In this document: piece after piece, positions 48,577 through 59,397 of the stretch
How positions within the stretch are numbered: position 1 is the first letter of the stretch
Layout: the number at the start of each line of letters is the position of its first letter
Notes under the pieces: generated by a model
Told to the model about the DNA's origin: nothing
The model's input: only the letters and a program-made list of their open reading frames with translations
Databases searched by the model: none
Assembly (NCBI RefSeq): GCF_029203305.1
Contig: NC_089465.1
Coordinates: 744,001 to 808,000, forward strand
Direction of reading: 5' to 3'
Source of the DNA: Yamadazyma tenuis
Lineage: Eukaryota; Ascomycota; Pichiomycetes; Serinales; Debaryomycetaceae
Length of the DNA stretch: 64,000 bases
Translations under genes and position numbers: made by a program

Positions 48577-50502
48577 TTACTTCTCACCTCTTTTAAAAAG
48601 ACTCTTAATCCTGTTAAGAAGGAAATCGTCATCATAGTTGTTGACAATTACTCCTCCATCATCAGACTTAATACCTTCTTCCTTAGAATGGTCTAACTCC
48701 AAGGATTGAACTGTATCTAATCTGTGGTCTCTCAAGAAGAAGACATCTAACAAGAGCACGAAAGACAATACCAACGCAATCAAACACAAGATCTTTTGGG
48801 TTTTGGCCATCGCTCTAACCATAGCTGCTCTTTCAGGAGTTCCCCAAGTGTAGTTGATAGCGAAAGTGAAGGGGTCCCCATAAGCGGCAGCTGCTGTAAC
48901 ATTTGTGAAACCAATAGCTTCAAATTCTTTGGCAAGATTCTTGTACATAGTATTTGTCCAAGTAGCACCAGATATAGAAGAACCAAGAGCAGAACCAATA
49001 TTGTAAGATGCAAGATAAATAGAAATAACCACAGCCATGTATTCATGGTTAGTACAAGTGGAAATGGAAACTTGGGTAGAGTAAGTGAAAAAACCAGCTC
49101 CAAAACCCATTAAACACAAACCACCAATAACACCATTAAGTTGTGATTGACTAGCATCAGGGTCACCTCTCTTAGTGTAGAGAATGGCAAAAGAACCAAC
49201 CCAGCACAAAACACCAAAAATGATGAATCCTTTTAATCTTCTCACTCTGGTAACCAACAAACCCAACAATGGACCAACAATAACAGATACAAACGAGTAT
49301 AAAGACGAGATCCTGGTAGCAGCTTTGATTGACGCATTCATACCAACCACCAAAACAGTATAAATGTACTCATTTGGAAGATACCAAAGCATATTAATGA
49401 AAACAGCCACAATAATAGCGGACCAAACACCTCTATCCTTCATCAATTGAATTGGCAAGAGCGGGAACTTGGCGAACCTCATTTCATGGAAAGCCAAAAC
49501 GGGGATCAAGACAACCCCAATAACCAATGGAACAATGGTGGAAGCCTTCTTCCAGGTATCGTTAACACCTCCAGCAATAGTGAAAGGCACCAAAATAAAC
49601 CCGAAAACACAAATAATTAAAAGAATTCCAATAACATCGACTTCCCAGAAAACATCAATGACGATGTTGTCAGACCAAGACTTCCATTTATTAATCAATT
49701 TTCCTTCTTCCTTCAATGCTTTCCATTCAGGAGTTTTAGAAGCCAACCATCTCATATGAGCGAAACAAGCAACTAAAGGCACACAGCACAAGGGGAAAAC
49801 GAAAGTCCAAATACCATATCCGTATTGCCAAGAGTGCGCTGGGTAAAGGGAAGAAACGATATCACCTGAAACCCAAGTGTTGATGATAAATGGTAAGGCA
49901 GGAATGAAGGAACAAGCCAATCTCCAGTTTAAGGTGGAGAAATCTGCCAAAACAATTTGCAACAATACAATAATACCTTGTATTCCAATTGCGTAAAGGA
50001 CAGTACCAGCAGACAAGGCATCGACATTTTTGGAAGTGAATTGAACAATGCTACCAATGACATATAACACCAAGGCGACAATAATTAACTCCAATCTTCC
50101 GAACCGATCAGATAATCTGGCATAAGTTGGCTGAGCCGCAGCAGCTGCAACTGCTTGTACAACACCAACAGTGGATTTCAAAGCGTGCTGGTTGAAAGAT
50201 GCCACGGCATAAGTTTCAATAGTACCTTTGACCGTCATCTCTACAGCATAAGCATATGCGGTAATTAAAACAGTCACGAATAAGATTACTCTCCACACAT
50301 AACTTTGGTATTGGTCATTGAGAACCTCAGCTTTTCTCACACCCATCGATTTACTGGTGGAGTTAGCCAACGTACCTGAAATTGGCATATTTGCAGGGAT
50401 TGGAACAGATACAACCTGTTCAAGTTCCTTAGAAGAGGTGGTATCGTTTTCAACTTCATCACCATTCAAAGCGTTCTTTGATTCTTGACCTGAGAAAGAC
50501 AT
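48577..50502 (-). CDS. SIT1: Siderophore-iron transporter, ARN/SIT1 family
   Basis: 641 residues, major facilitator superfamily with about 14 membrane helices after a ~70-residue cytosolic N-terminus. Family signs are ETYAVASFNQH, YARLSDRFGRLELIIVAL, the WRLACSFIPALPFI block and ISGATWTNTMYKNL in the late loop. ARN/SIT transporters import ferric hydroxamate siderophores such as ferrichrome by proton symport. CUG-clade genomes usually carry one or a few; substrate cannot be read from sequence. AGATAA near 50521 is a possible GATA-factor (Sfu1-type) site, but a single such site is weak evidence. Confidence 0.88.
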   Translation of the reverse strand: MSFSGQESKNALNGDEVENDTTSSKELEQVVSVPIPANMPISGTLANSTSKSMGVRKAEVLNDQYQSYVWRVILFVTVLITAYAYAVEMTVKGTIETYAVASFNQHALKSTVGVVQAVAAAAAQPTYARLSDRFGRLELIIVALVLYVIGSIVQFTSKNVDALSAGTVLYAIGIQGIIVLLQIVLADFSTLNWRLACSFIPALPFIINTWVSGDIVSSLYPAHSWQYGYGIWTFVFPLCCVPLVACFAHMRWLASKTPEWKALKEEGKLINKWKSWSDNIVIDVFWEVDVIGILLIICVFGFILVPFTIAGGVNDTWKKASTIVPLVIGVVLIPVLAFHEMRFAKFPLLPIQLMKDRGVWSAIIVAVFINMLWYLPNEYIYTVLVVGMNASIKAATRISSLYSFVSVIVGPLLGLLVTRVRRLKGFIIFGVLCWVGSFAILYTKRGDPDASQSQLNGVIGGLCLMGFGAGFFTYSTQVSISTCTNHEYMAVVISIYLASYNIGSALGSSISGATWTNTMYKNLAKEFEAIGFTNVTAAAAYGDPFTFAINYTWGTPERAAMVRAMAKTQKILCLIALVLSFVLLLDVFFLRDHRLDTVQSLELDHSKEEGIKSDDGGVIVNNYDDDFLLNRIKSLFKRGEK

Positions 50503-52399
50503 GGCTTAATTGCTGATGAAAAAGATAATGGGAAAATGCTAGAATTTATAAAAAAATATAACCGTCCTGAGCTAATTTACGAATAAAGCATTGTTTTCCA
50601 GCGCCTTAGGCATATTCGACTGGCACAATGCAGTAATTGGTACAAATTTTTAGAAAAGTTCTGGGCATCATCAGAACAATGAGATGGTGGAATGTGATTT
50701 TACAACAAATACTACCGGGTTTATCAGTAATTAGTTCAATTTTTATACATCGCTTCCCCCATCCGGCCTGAAACCCATCGGCTGTGACATAATGTTGGGG
50801 TCAATTGAGTAGTGTAGGGGCATTATCTCGTACTAACAGTCAACTTGGAAAAAAAGGCAATTTATTCAATTGCCAAGATTCAGCTTCATTTGCTTAGGAG
50901 AGGCACCAACGCATATAACCGAGTTTACAACACTACCGGCCAATTTTCGCTTGACTCGACAGATGAGGTTCATGAAGCCAAGTAGCCAAGAAACCTAGAA
51001 GCCAAGCAAAAACTTTATGCATGTCATAACCCCCAAGGCATGTCGGCGTATCGCTGTCAGAAAAAGAATTGCAGCCAAGTTGGGGGTGCAATTCCGGGAA
51101 TCGGTCTAATTTCGACTAAAATCGACGGAATTGGTGGGAATCGCAAAAGCTAAATCTGAACCACATACTGATAAATTGGGCCATACACTCATCATAATGC
51201 TTAATATAAGCTCATTCCCGCACACTACTGCTCACCACTGAACTCTGCGGAATTGACAGCACAAACAGATGAGAACTAAGGCGGCTGACACAATGCCGGG
51301 TACCGCCCCAACATCCGGGAGATACGAGCCCTTTGCACAAAGGGTGCTTTGTTAGGCCCAGGAAAATAGTACATTAAATCTGGGGAAAAGGCATTGAACT
51401 AAAAAACTTCGCTAGAAAACGCCATAGCGGTTGGTAGGTCAGTGTATGCACCAAGCCATTGAAGCATCGGGATGATCGCTTTGCCCCCTCCCCCACCACA
51501 AAATTGTCTCAAATTGAGAAACCGCATCGGTCCATCTTTGGTGCGTGTGGCCGTGAGCATCAGAGTTTGATGAGCTCCGAAGATTGTTCCACCCTCATCA
51601 GACGCTCGGACAACAAGCTTCCAGCACCATAAGCAGTTAAACTGTTACCAAATATATTTAAAATGGTTCGGCAGCTAAGAGAATTCAAAGATAGACCCGG
51701 AGAACAACCAGTCCAGCCCTGCACTAATTTCGGTTTCACCACCGAGTGTAGGAGTATAATACATATTCGGGCCTCGGTCGTTATTTTTCTATTCTATTTT
51801 TCGCTCAATTGCTGCAATACCAAAGTACTCGGGCAATTATAGAGAGGTACCTTCAACGATCAAAAGATTGTTGAATTGAAGTCTAACTTGATGGCTTACA
51901 CACTAGTAGTTCCTCACTTACCGGATAAACCCTTGTCTAGTGTATGTGCGCATCTTTTCTTTCATGTGCAGCCGGGTTAAAGGCTTCCCTGATCCTAGAA
52001 TTCGATAACTCAAGTTTAATTAGTCATAAGACTGGCAAGAGATCACCACTTCAAGGTGATATTAGGGAGTTGGGTCTCGTAGGCAGGATGGTGATGGTGA
52101 CTTGGTGATATGGTGACAGCCGTATGACTGGACAGGTCCTGTTGCGAATCTTTTCTTTTTGTATTAGCAATTCAAATTCGTGTTTTGGGACATATATACA
52201 CACTGACATTACACTATAAAAAAGATTGTCAATATCCTCTCTTGTGAATTTTTTTTCTTTTGCTTTGGTTCAACTAATCAACTTATTTATTTGTCCTTCA
52301 TAAGGTTCACAGCAGTTGTTGTTCAATAACAATTTTCCTTATTCCATTCAATCTTCTAGTTTTTCCGCTGTTCGTTAGCTTGAAGTTTTTCAAAATATC
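50503..52399. other. 1.9 kb gene-free spacer SIT1/GUT2
   Basis: The largest gene-free stretch here, serving as 5' region of both flanking genes. ORFs are at most 60 codons. A cluster of four GGTGA words lies at 52090-52116, and a T-rich leader (about 52230-52390) precedes GUT2. I saw no tRNA, transposon or clear intron pair; a TACTAAC at about 50831 has no matching donor and acceptor. Confidence 0.6.
52090..52116 (+). repeat. GGTGA cluster upstream of GUT2
   Basis: GGTGA occurs four times in 27 bases (52090, 52096, 52104, 52112), with another at about 52055. It may be a simple low-complexity patch or a clustered factor site. Confidence 0.5.
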
Positions 52400-54358
52400 A
52401 TGCCGACATTCTCGAATATTTTGAAATCCAAATTGACTCAGTCTGCCCTCGTGGGTGCTGGGTTGGTTGGTGGTACTGTGATCTACCTTGATTTCATCAG
52501 ATCTCCGAATGCTCCTAACTTGGTTAACAGTTACAAACCTTTGATAAAATCTCTTCCCAAGCCTCCTTCTAGAGATCAGTTATTGGAAAATGTCGAAAAC
52601 ACAAAGAAATTCGATATGATCGTCATCGGTGGTGGAGCTACTGGAACCGGTACTGCTGTTGATGCGGCTACCAGAGGTCTTAACGTGTGTCTTTTGGAAC
52701 AAAATGATTTTGCCTCGGGTACCTCATCAAAGTCCACTAAAATGGCTCATGGAGGTGTCAGATACTTGGAAAAAGCCGTGTTTCAATTGTCAAAAGCTCA
52801 ATTAGATTTAGTTATCGAAGCTTTGAACGAAAGAGGAAACATGTTAAGAACCGCTCCTCACTTGTGTTCCGTTTTACCCATTATGATTCCTGTTTACAAA
52901 TGGTGGCAGGCACCCTATTTTTTCGCTGGTTGCAAAATGTACGATTGGTTTGCCGGTCATCAAGGGTTAAGGTCTTCTACCATTTTATCGAAGGAAACCA
53001 CCTCTGCGTTGGCTCCAATGGTGGATGCTTCTAACTTGAAGTTGTCTTGTGTGTACCACGATGGGTCCTTTAATGATTCTAGAATGAACTCTTCTTTGGC
53101 CATCACTGCCATTGAAAATGGTGCCACCGTCTTGAATTACATGAAGGTTGACCAATTATTAAAGAACAGCGAAAACAAACTTGAAGGTGTTTTGGCTACT
53201 GACTTGGAAACTGGTAAACAATATAACATTCAAGCCACTTCTGTGGTCAACGCTACTGGTCCTTTTGCTGATAAGATTTTGGAAATGGACAATGACCCTC
53301 AAGGTAAGCCTCCTGCCACTCCCCAAGCTCCAAAAATGATTGTTCCTTCTAGTGGAGTCCATGTTGTTTTACCCGAATATTATGGACCACAAAATATTGG
53401 TCTTTTGGATCCTTCCACTTCTGATGGTAGAGTTATGTTCTTTTTGCCATGGCAAGGAAAAGTTTTATGTGGAACTACAGATACTCCATTAAAAGATGTT
53501 CCTGCTAGTCCTGTTCCAACTGAAGAAGAAATTCAAGATATTTTGCAAGAATTACAAAAATATATTGTGTTCCCAGTTAACAGGGATGATGTTTTGAGTG
53601 CTTGGTCTGGTATTAGACCATTGGCGAGAAACCCTGATACTTTGTTAAATGGCTCTAGTGGAGCTGGTTCCACTCAGGGATTGGTAAGATCTCATTTGAT
53701 CCATTCGTCTCCTACAGGCTTAATCACCATTTCTGGTGGTAAATGGACTACTTACAGAGAAATGGCCGAAGAAACTGTGGACACTGTTATTAAGAACTTC
53801 AAGTTTGACAAGGAAATAAAGCCTTGTCAAACAAACCAATTAGTTTTGATTGGTGGTGAGGACTACTCAAAGAATTATTCCGCTAGATTGATTCATGAGT
53901 ACAGAATTCCTTTGAAATTGGCTAAGCATTTGTCTCACAACTACGGTTCGAGATCTTCATTGATCTTGGAATTGTATCGTCAATCCGATTACAACAAGTT
54001 ACCAATCACCTTGGCAGCTACCAAATCTTTCAGCCCATCTGAAGCTGTCGAATCTGAGGGTAACAACTTGTCTTATCAGAATTTCGATGAGCCATTCACT
54101 ATCGCCGAATTGAAATATTCTTTGAAGTATGAGTACATCAGAACTCCCGTTGACTTCTTAGCTAGAAGAACTAGATTGGCATTTTTGAATGCTAGACAGG
54201 CTTTAAGTGCAGTTGATGGAGTGGTTGAAATTATGAAGAACGATTTGAACTGGGATGCTACCACCACTGAGAAGATGAGAAGCGAAGCCAAGGCTTATAT
54301 TGGAACCTTTGGTATTAACTCGAAGGATTTTGATGTCAAAGACTTTATCGTTCAATAG
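52400..54358 (+). CDS. GUT2: Mitochondrial FAD-dependent glycerol-3-phosphate dehydrogenase
   Basis: 652 residues. A short presequence and a hydrophobic segment (about 15-32) precede the FAD-binding fold MIVIGGGATGTGTAVDAATR and the family motif KSTKMAHGGVRYLEKA. Further conserved blocks are MFFLPWQGKVLCGTTDTP, WSGIRPLARNP and GGKWTTYREMAEETVD. The enzyme on the outer face of the inner membrane oxidises glycerol 3-phosphate to dihydroxyacetone phosphate and passes electrons to ubiquinone. Codon use is highly biased. The long upstream region and T-rich leader suggest strong regulated expression. Confidence 0.96.
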   Translation: MPTFSNILKSKLTQSALVGAGLVGGTVIYLDFIRSPNAPNLVNSYKPLIKSLPKPPSRDQLLENVENTKKFDMIVIGGGATGTGTAVDAATRGLNVCLLEQNDFASGTSSKSTKMAHGGVRYLEKAVFQLSKAQLDLVIEALNERGNMLRTAPHLCSVLPIMIPVYKWWQAPYFFAGCKMYDWFAGHQGLRSSTILSKETTSALAPMVDASNLKLSCVYHDGSFNDSRMNSSLAITAIENGATVLNYMKVDQLLKNSENKLEGVLATDLETGKQYNIQATSVVNATGPFADKILEMDNDPQGKPPATPQAPKMIVPSSGVHVVLPEYYGPQNIGLLDPSTSDGRVMFFLPWQGKVLCGTTDTPLKDVPASPVPTEEEIQDILQELQKYIVFPVNRDDVLSAWSGIRPLARNPDTLLNGSSGAGSTQGLVRSHLIHSSPTGLITISGGKWTTYREMAEETVDTVIKNFKFDKEIKPCQTNQLVLIGGEDYSKNYSARLIHEYRIPLKLAKHLSHNYGSRSSLILELYRQSDYNKLPITLAATKSFSPSEAVESEGNNLSYQNFDEPFTIAELKYSLKYEYIRTPVDFLARRTRLAFLNARQALSAVDGVVEIMKNDLNWDATTTEKMRSEAKAYIGTFGINSKDFDVKDFIVQ

Positions 54359-54526
54359 ACTCGTGTATTCTCCCTTGTATAAATAAAATAGAGAAATAGA
54401 GTGTTAATATAATGGAAAATCACTTGGATAAGGCTTTTTTGGCAATAGCTGACATAAGCGCTTAAAATAAATGTTGACAGGTCGAGCAGCATTTGAAATC
54501 AATTTCGGTTTTTTATCAAGTTACAT

Positions 54527-56170
54527 ATGCTGACACCTTCCAAGCCAAAGGCACAGAGGTCAAGAAACGGCTGCTTCAGTTGTAAGCTGTTAAGGATAAA
54601 GGTACGTTGAATGTGTGCGTAATTTTTACACATTTTTTACTAACCTTTTCAGTGTGATGAGAGAAAACCCTCTTGTGAATACTGTCAGTACACTAGAAGA
54701 GAATGTGTTTACGCTATACCTTCGAGTTTAAAAGCACAAGCAAGGGATACCAAGATTTCAAAAATGCTCCAAACACTAATGTACAGTCCAAAATACGATT
54801 TGAACTCCAGATCATTACAATCTATTAACTCCGTTTCTAAACAGTTGAACATTCATGCATTTGAGTTGAAGTTGCTTCACACGTTTCGTACGTCGGTAGG
54901 TCCATTTGTTGCACATATGGATGGTCCAATCAAAAGTTTTATTATGAACGATACAGTAGCGTTATTTCTTGAGTCAGAAGTTGTTAGAAATAGTATCTTC
55001 AGTTTGGCATGTGTGAACTCATGGCAATTTTGCAAAGAGAAATCAGTTATACCAATGGTTTCGTTGGTCAAGAGGGGAAAAGTAGAAATCGGAACTAGAA
55101 GTAGCTTATTTGGTTTCCATTCCTCTATCAAGGATGTTTCTATACCGACTTTATTTGATAAAGACTTTGATTTTTTGGAAGGAATCAACCAAAGTTTATA
55201 TGCTTTAACTTCCAAATATTTTGCTAACTTGGTGACTGGTTGTAACGATATTATGATTAACAGAGTTGACCGACTGTCAGGAACAGTAGTGGTGGACCCT
55301 AAAGATGCCTTGATATTGCAAATTGGAGTGATGGTTATATTCACATTTATAGGTCTGCATGGCCATGGGTTGGTACCACTAGTGAATTTTGATGAAAATG
55401 ACGAGTATGTATACCACTATGATCAAATTATCAATATGAATACAGATTTTTTGACGATCAGTCACAATCTCGCTGCTATGGCTGAAGTGTCCTTGTACTC
55501 CTCCACAGGTGCTACACTTAGAAAACCAATCCATACAAGAAACCCAACCATGGTGTATCCTATCATTGTTAAATTGACCCATGAACTTAATGTAACAGAT
55601 ATCCCTGGTACGTCTAAGTTGAACATAAGGAGAAGTATTGGAATCTTGGATGGATGTTTGACAATTTCAGATAAAAACAATTATCCGCTACCCAGTTTCA
55701 AGTTTTTGGTTTTGATAAGGGAACCATTCAGAAACTTGGTAAGAGATAAAGAATTCTTTGCCTTAAGAGTTCTTTATGCTTTTGCATTCGTATGTGAAAT
55801 CTCTCAGTTTGGTTTATTTAAAGATAAAAGTATCTGGAGAGATTACATGGCATGGTTTAAAAATTACAACATGAAAATGGGTAGATGGCAATACAACTTA
55901 GATTATATCCTTTGGTTCATCATCGAACATGATATAAAGTTATACGCATTGACCACCACTCAGTTTGTGTATACTGATCCAGAAATCATATTCAATGATT
56001 ATATCTTGGCCAATCCTGAATTTGACCTAGACGACTCATTTCCATTTTCTTCTTCTGTTGGAAGGAGCACTGACTTTGAAGAAAGCGGTCTGTTGATTGG
56101 TTTTGAAGAATATAATGCCTTTACAAACCCAAAAGATAACAACTACGACATGAATTTGATGACAATTTAA
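54527..56170 (+). CDS. Zn2Cys6 transcription factor, spliced
   Basis: Coding sequence joins 54527-54601 and 54653-56170 (530 residues). Exon 1 encodes the first 25 residues, ending in NGCFSCK-(CTG)-LRIK; exon 2 starts CDERKPSCEYCQYTRREC. Together they form C-x2-C-x6-C-x6-C-x2-C-x6-C, a complete fungal binuclear zinc cluster at residues 16-43. The rest is a helical regulatory region without an identified ligand domain; LNIHAFELKLLHTFRTSVGPF resembles the start of such regions in other fungal regulators. It may or may not control the adjacent GUT2. Targets are unknown. Confidence 0.88.
54602..54652 (+). other. Intron inside the zinc-cluster codons
   Basis: Donor GTACGT at 54602-54607, branch point TACTAAC at 54638-54644, acceptor TTCAG ending 54652; 51 bases, phase 0. 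Without its removal the third to sixth cysteines are lost from the frame. Confidence 0.9.
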
Positions 56171-56262
56171 AACAAAATTTCAATAGAATCAGCCTAGATG
56201 ATATATAGATATCTTAATTGAAATAAATATAATAAATATGATAATATAATAAATATAATAAA
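56171..56262. other. AT-rich convergent 3' region
   Basis: The gap between two convergent genes contains imperfect AATATAATAAAT units at about 56222-56262. Such TATATA/AATAAA-rich DNA is typical of yeast 3' end formation signals used by both genes. Confidence 0.5.
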
Positions 56263-57876
56263 CTACTTGTTTAATCCCAAGTCTTCCATCTCTTCAGTCA
56301 ACTTATTGACTCTAAGTTTATTCAACTTTTTTGTTCTCTTTTTATCGTCCATCTCGTACTTGGTATCATTGTAATAACTAGAGTTATTTTCTTCGTCTTC
56401 GTCACCCTCGTATCCATATTTGACTTCGAAGTCGGTAGGTGGTTCTTTTAGGACATCCCTTGCCAGAGGGTTTGAGATTAACTGGTTGTGTACACCAAAA
56501 CTAAAACACCATTTGAGATGGATGAGTCTTATGTACAAAAACCAACTATTAATCTGAATTGACCTGGTTTTACTTAATTTGATAAAGTTCAAATCCATGA
56601 TTTCACTCAAGATCTCAAGTCCCCTAGGACTTCTCTTCAATATTTCAATACGGGTATCATAATTACCGTAATTCTCCACTGTATTTAAAATGTCTCTGAA
56701 TATGGAATGGATATCCTTTTTGTCCTTCTTGCTAACCTTTTTATCGTTCAAATTTACAAGTCTTGTCAACACGGAAGTTATTTCTTCTTGTTCATAATAT
56801 GGTGAATTGTCATTAAAATCAGCATCATTATCTTCATCTTCATCATTTCTATAATGATAAACCTCATAGCAAAGAGCTATCACTCGTCCACTAGCCTTAC
56901 TAATATCAACATTCAACTCGTTATCAAATAATTCAAGTAACTTGGGAATAAGGTCCTCAATGATTTCATTTAAAAAGTCATTTCGAGGTACAAGAGTCAA
57001 TAAGCAACCAACTCCATGTAGACCAGCTATCCCGATCAAGGCCTCACTATTTTGTTTTGTCGTCAATTCATTAACAATTCTTTGCTTACTAAGATCGTCG
57101 AAAAAAGTAGAGTATTCACGGTTTCCCTCCTTGAAGTCTCTTATACTAGTCAATGCACTCAAACAATAACCTTCAGTAATTTCGTACAACCAGGATATTG
57201 TGGAGTCAATTCCATAACCAGAAGATCCGTTATGTAAAATCATCAAGAGACCAACATAACCAGATATGACATGACTTTTGTTCTCATTGGTGATTATGGC
57301 CGTAGCAGGTTCAGTGATCAAGCTCTTCATAAATAACATGAATTCTCCATCGGCCAAAGAGCTGAATTCATCAATATCACTGACAATTAAGGCAATTGTG
57401 CATCTGTAAAGTAATAAAAATTCCTGAGGAGATCTGGCATCTCTTCTCATCAATATGAAAATCAAGTCCAGGACGCTTTCTTCACCCACGTAGTCGTCAG
57501 TGCCAATTCTGGATTCGTTATACACAAGTAAGGATTTAACCACAATCAACTTATACAATTGTGCTAGAATCAATTCTCTTGAATCTGAAGAAACTTCATT
57601 TCTAGAAACCTGTAAGGAATGTATTAATTCCTTTATGGAGCCACTGGAAGTGATTCGGGCCCTGTTCCATTCGTTTACTGTATCTTGTTTGAAATCATAG
57701 TTCTGCTCTCTCCATCCTTCAAGATTTTCTAGCTTTGAGCTTAATAGTTCCTCCAAATTACTGAAGGCAAAGTCCAATTGCCCATTTTCTTCTCCATCTG
57801 GCCTGGGGGTTCTGGCTCTAGAAACTGACCTCGAGGACGAGTTCGACTTGTCATCCAATAAATGTTTTCTATTCAT
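56263..57876 (-). CDS. IFRD-family (interferon-related developmental regulator) protein
   Basis: 537 residues. A Ser/Arg-rich N-terminus is followed by an armadillo-like helical IFRD domain (about 70-440) containing FLLLYRCTIALIVSDIDEFSS and HGVGCLLTLVPRNDF. The C-terminal IFRD motif region includes KDIHSIFRDILNTVENYG and NSWFLYIRLIHLKWCFSFGVHNQL. Animal IFRD proteins bind ribosomes and affect translation; the role in this yeast is unknown. Acidic insert near residue 350 (EDEDNDADFND). Convergent with the zinc-cluster gene. Confidence 0.8.
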   Translation of the reverse strand: MNRKHLLDDKSNSSSRSVSRARTPRPDGEENGQLDFAFSNLEELLSSKLENLEGWREQNYDFKQDTVNEWNRARITSSGSIKELIHSLQVSRNEVSSDSRELILAQLYKLIVVKSLLVYNESRIGTDDYVGEESVLDLIFILMRRDARSPQEFLLLYRCTIALIVSDIDEFSSLADGEFMLFMKSLITEPATAIITNENKSHVISGYVGLLMILHNGSSGYGIDSTISWLYEITEGYCLSALTSIRDFKEGNREYSTFFDDLSKQRIVNELTTKQNSEALIGIAGLHGVGCLLTLVPRNDFLNEIIEDLIPKLLELFDNELNVDISKASGRVIALCYEVYHYRNDEDEDNDADFNDNSPYYEQEEITSVLTRLVNLNDKKVSKKDKKDIHSIFRDILNTVENYGNYDTRIEILKRSPRGLEILSEIMDLNFIKLSKTRSIQINSWFLYIRLIHLKWCFSFGVHNQLISNPLARDVLKEPPTDFEVKYGYEGDEDEENNSSYYNDTKYEMDDKKRTKKLNKLRVNKLTEEMEDLGLNK

Positions 57877-58475
57877 TGATTATATTAATTTTAGCACACA
57901 GGAGGATGTCACCTTTTTTTATAGCTGGTGCTCGCATGTTTCGCAGCAACCGGTTGAGACACTAAAACCGAGCTTTCAGCCTTATGTATTAGTCACTGCT
58001 ATTAAAACCGAACCGAGTTAGTTGTGTAACATAGATATTGTATTTGATATCTTTGATTCACATATTTGACAACAGATTCCATGGCTAGAAAACTGGGTCG
58101 TTTGCACCCGAAAAAGGGAATTGTTGGCTCTTCGGCTCATATGGTCGAATCATCTATTGACGTTGTAGCCTGTTTCAATATACTTATTCATCAGACGTGT
58201 ACTTTCTATATACAAGGGGTTGAAAGTCTGGGTTGTAGCTGGTCTGCCCCAATCGAGCTTTTCTTTGGTTAATATTCTCGCAAAACAAGTTGGTTGCAAA
58301 AAAAATCAATGATGAAATGGTCATTGTATGAGTTGTTATTTATCGAAACAAACGACATGAACAACATATGAACAGTACCAAACCATTAATATGATCAGGT
58401 TCTTGTAACAAATAACCTCCATTGTAATCAAGTAATCAATGTCATTCGATAAGCAATGTTATCCAAGTGAATTCC
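57877..58475. other. Spacer NAT3 3' end / IFRD promoter
   Basis: 599 bases without a credible gene; the 68-codon ORF at 58066-58272 has no family features. A short CCGAGTTAGTTG at about 58012 is branch-point-like on the minus strand, but no donor accompanies it. Confidence 0.55.
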
Positions 58476-59069
58476 TCAAAACACAACGTCCTGTGGAAGA
58501 ACACACACCTTATGTCCATTTAGCCTGATAGTCTCGTCGTTTACATCTGCGGGCAACAGCTTTCTCATGTCATAACCGTCAATTTCATCGTCTAAATGCT
58601 TTGTATCTTGCGGTAGATTTCTCCCGTAGTACCCCACTACTCGTCTGTAAATACTGTAACCCAATTTTTCATACAATTGGAGTGCCAATGTGTTTGTTAC
58701 CCGAACGAACAAGTCGATGAAAAGGGTGTTATCAGGATCTTTATTAACGATATTTTCAAGGAATATGCACAAATCGGAGGCCAATCCAACTCGCCTATAC
58801 TGATTGTGAATTGTCACAGCCGAAATGTGCGTATGCCACTCAAGCTTGGAAAGCTTTCCTTCATTTTTGGCTATCATATACCCGCTTATTTCACTAGTAT
58901 CACCAAAGGTTGAATTGTCACTGATTTCTACAGATTTGAAAAATAACGAGGGCCATTTGATCAAGTATTCCGAGTAGAAGTCAAGGGGGTAATTCTCTGT
59001 TAATGGGTCCAAATTTATAGAATTAATGTCATATAGATCTTCAAGTTGAAAAGGTTTATAAGAAGTCAT
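58476..59069 (-). CDS. NAT3: N-terminal acetyltransferase B catalytic subunit
   Basis: 197 residues, starting MTSYKPFQLEDLYDINSINL as in the yeast protein. The GNAT fold has the acetyl-CoA loop RRVGLASDLC, preceded by EWHTHISAVTIHNQY, and followed by LFVRVTNTLALQLYEKLGY and YRRVVGYYGR. NatB (Nat3 with Mdm20) acetylates proteins beginning Met-Asp, Met-Glu or Met-Asn. Length and order are normal. Divergent from TOM5 with a 114-base shared promoter. Confidence 0.95.
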   Translation of the reverse strand: MTSYKPFQLEDLYDINSINLDPLTENYPLDFYSEYLIKWPSLFFKSVEISDNSTFGDTSEISGYMIAKNEGKLSKLEWHTHISAVTIHNQYRRVGLASDLCIFLENIVNKDPDNTLFIDLFVRVTNTLALQLYEKLGYSIYRRVVGYYGRNLPQDTKHLDDEIDGYDMRKLLPADVNDETIRLNGHKVCVLPQDVVF

Positions 59070-59183
59070 TTTGTGCCATCACAGTAATTCTTGCAAGTAC
59101 GTTTAGGATCACCAAATCGTGTGTCGACTCACCCGCGCCATAAAAATTTTCGAGCAATTACTCTGAAAGTAAACCAAATCACA

Positions 59184-59327
59184 ATGTTTGACGGACAAGT
59201 TTCTGAAGAGCAGAAGAAAATTCAAGAACAGTACGCCACCGACACTTTGAAAACAGCCGGTATCATTGCCGGTACCTTGTGGGTAGTTCCCATCATTTTC
59301 CATTTCGTTAAGAGACAATTCAACTAA
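59184..59327 (+). CDS. TOM5: Mitochondrial import receptor subunit Tom5
   Basis: 47 residues, MFDGQVSEEQKKIQEQYA and then one membrane helix (about 24-42) ending FHFVKRQFN. This is the small tail-anchored Tom5 of the TOM complex, with an acidic cytosolic N-terminus and a short basic C-terminus. The frame opens 31 codons earlier, but only the Met at 59184 gives the family form. Confidence 0.88.
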   Translation: MFDGQVSEEQKKIQEQYATDTLKTAGIIAGTLWVVPIIFHFVKRQFN

Positions 59328-59397
59328 GTCAGGTTTGACTGTACATATTAACAAATATACAACTTGTACTATATTCATGCAAAAAATTCACACAACT

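Noticed and set aside
58066..58272. 68-codon ORF in the NAT3/IFRD spacer
   Set aside because: No family features, chance-level length, and located in promoter DNA.
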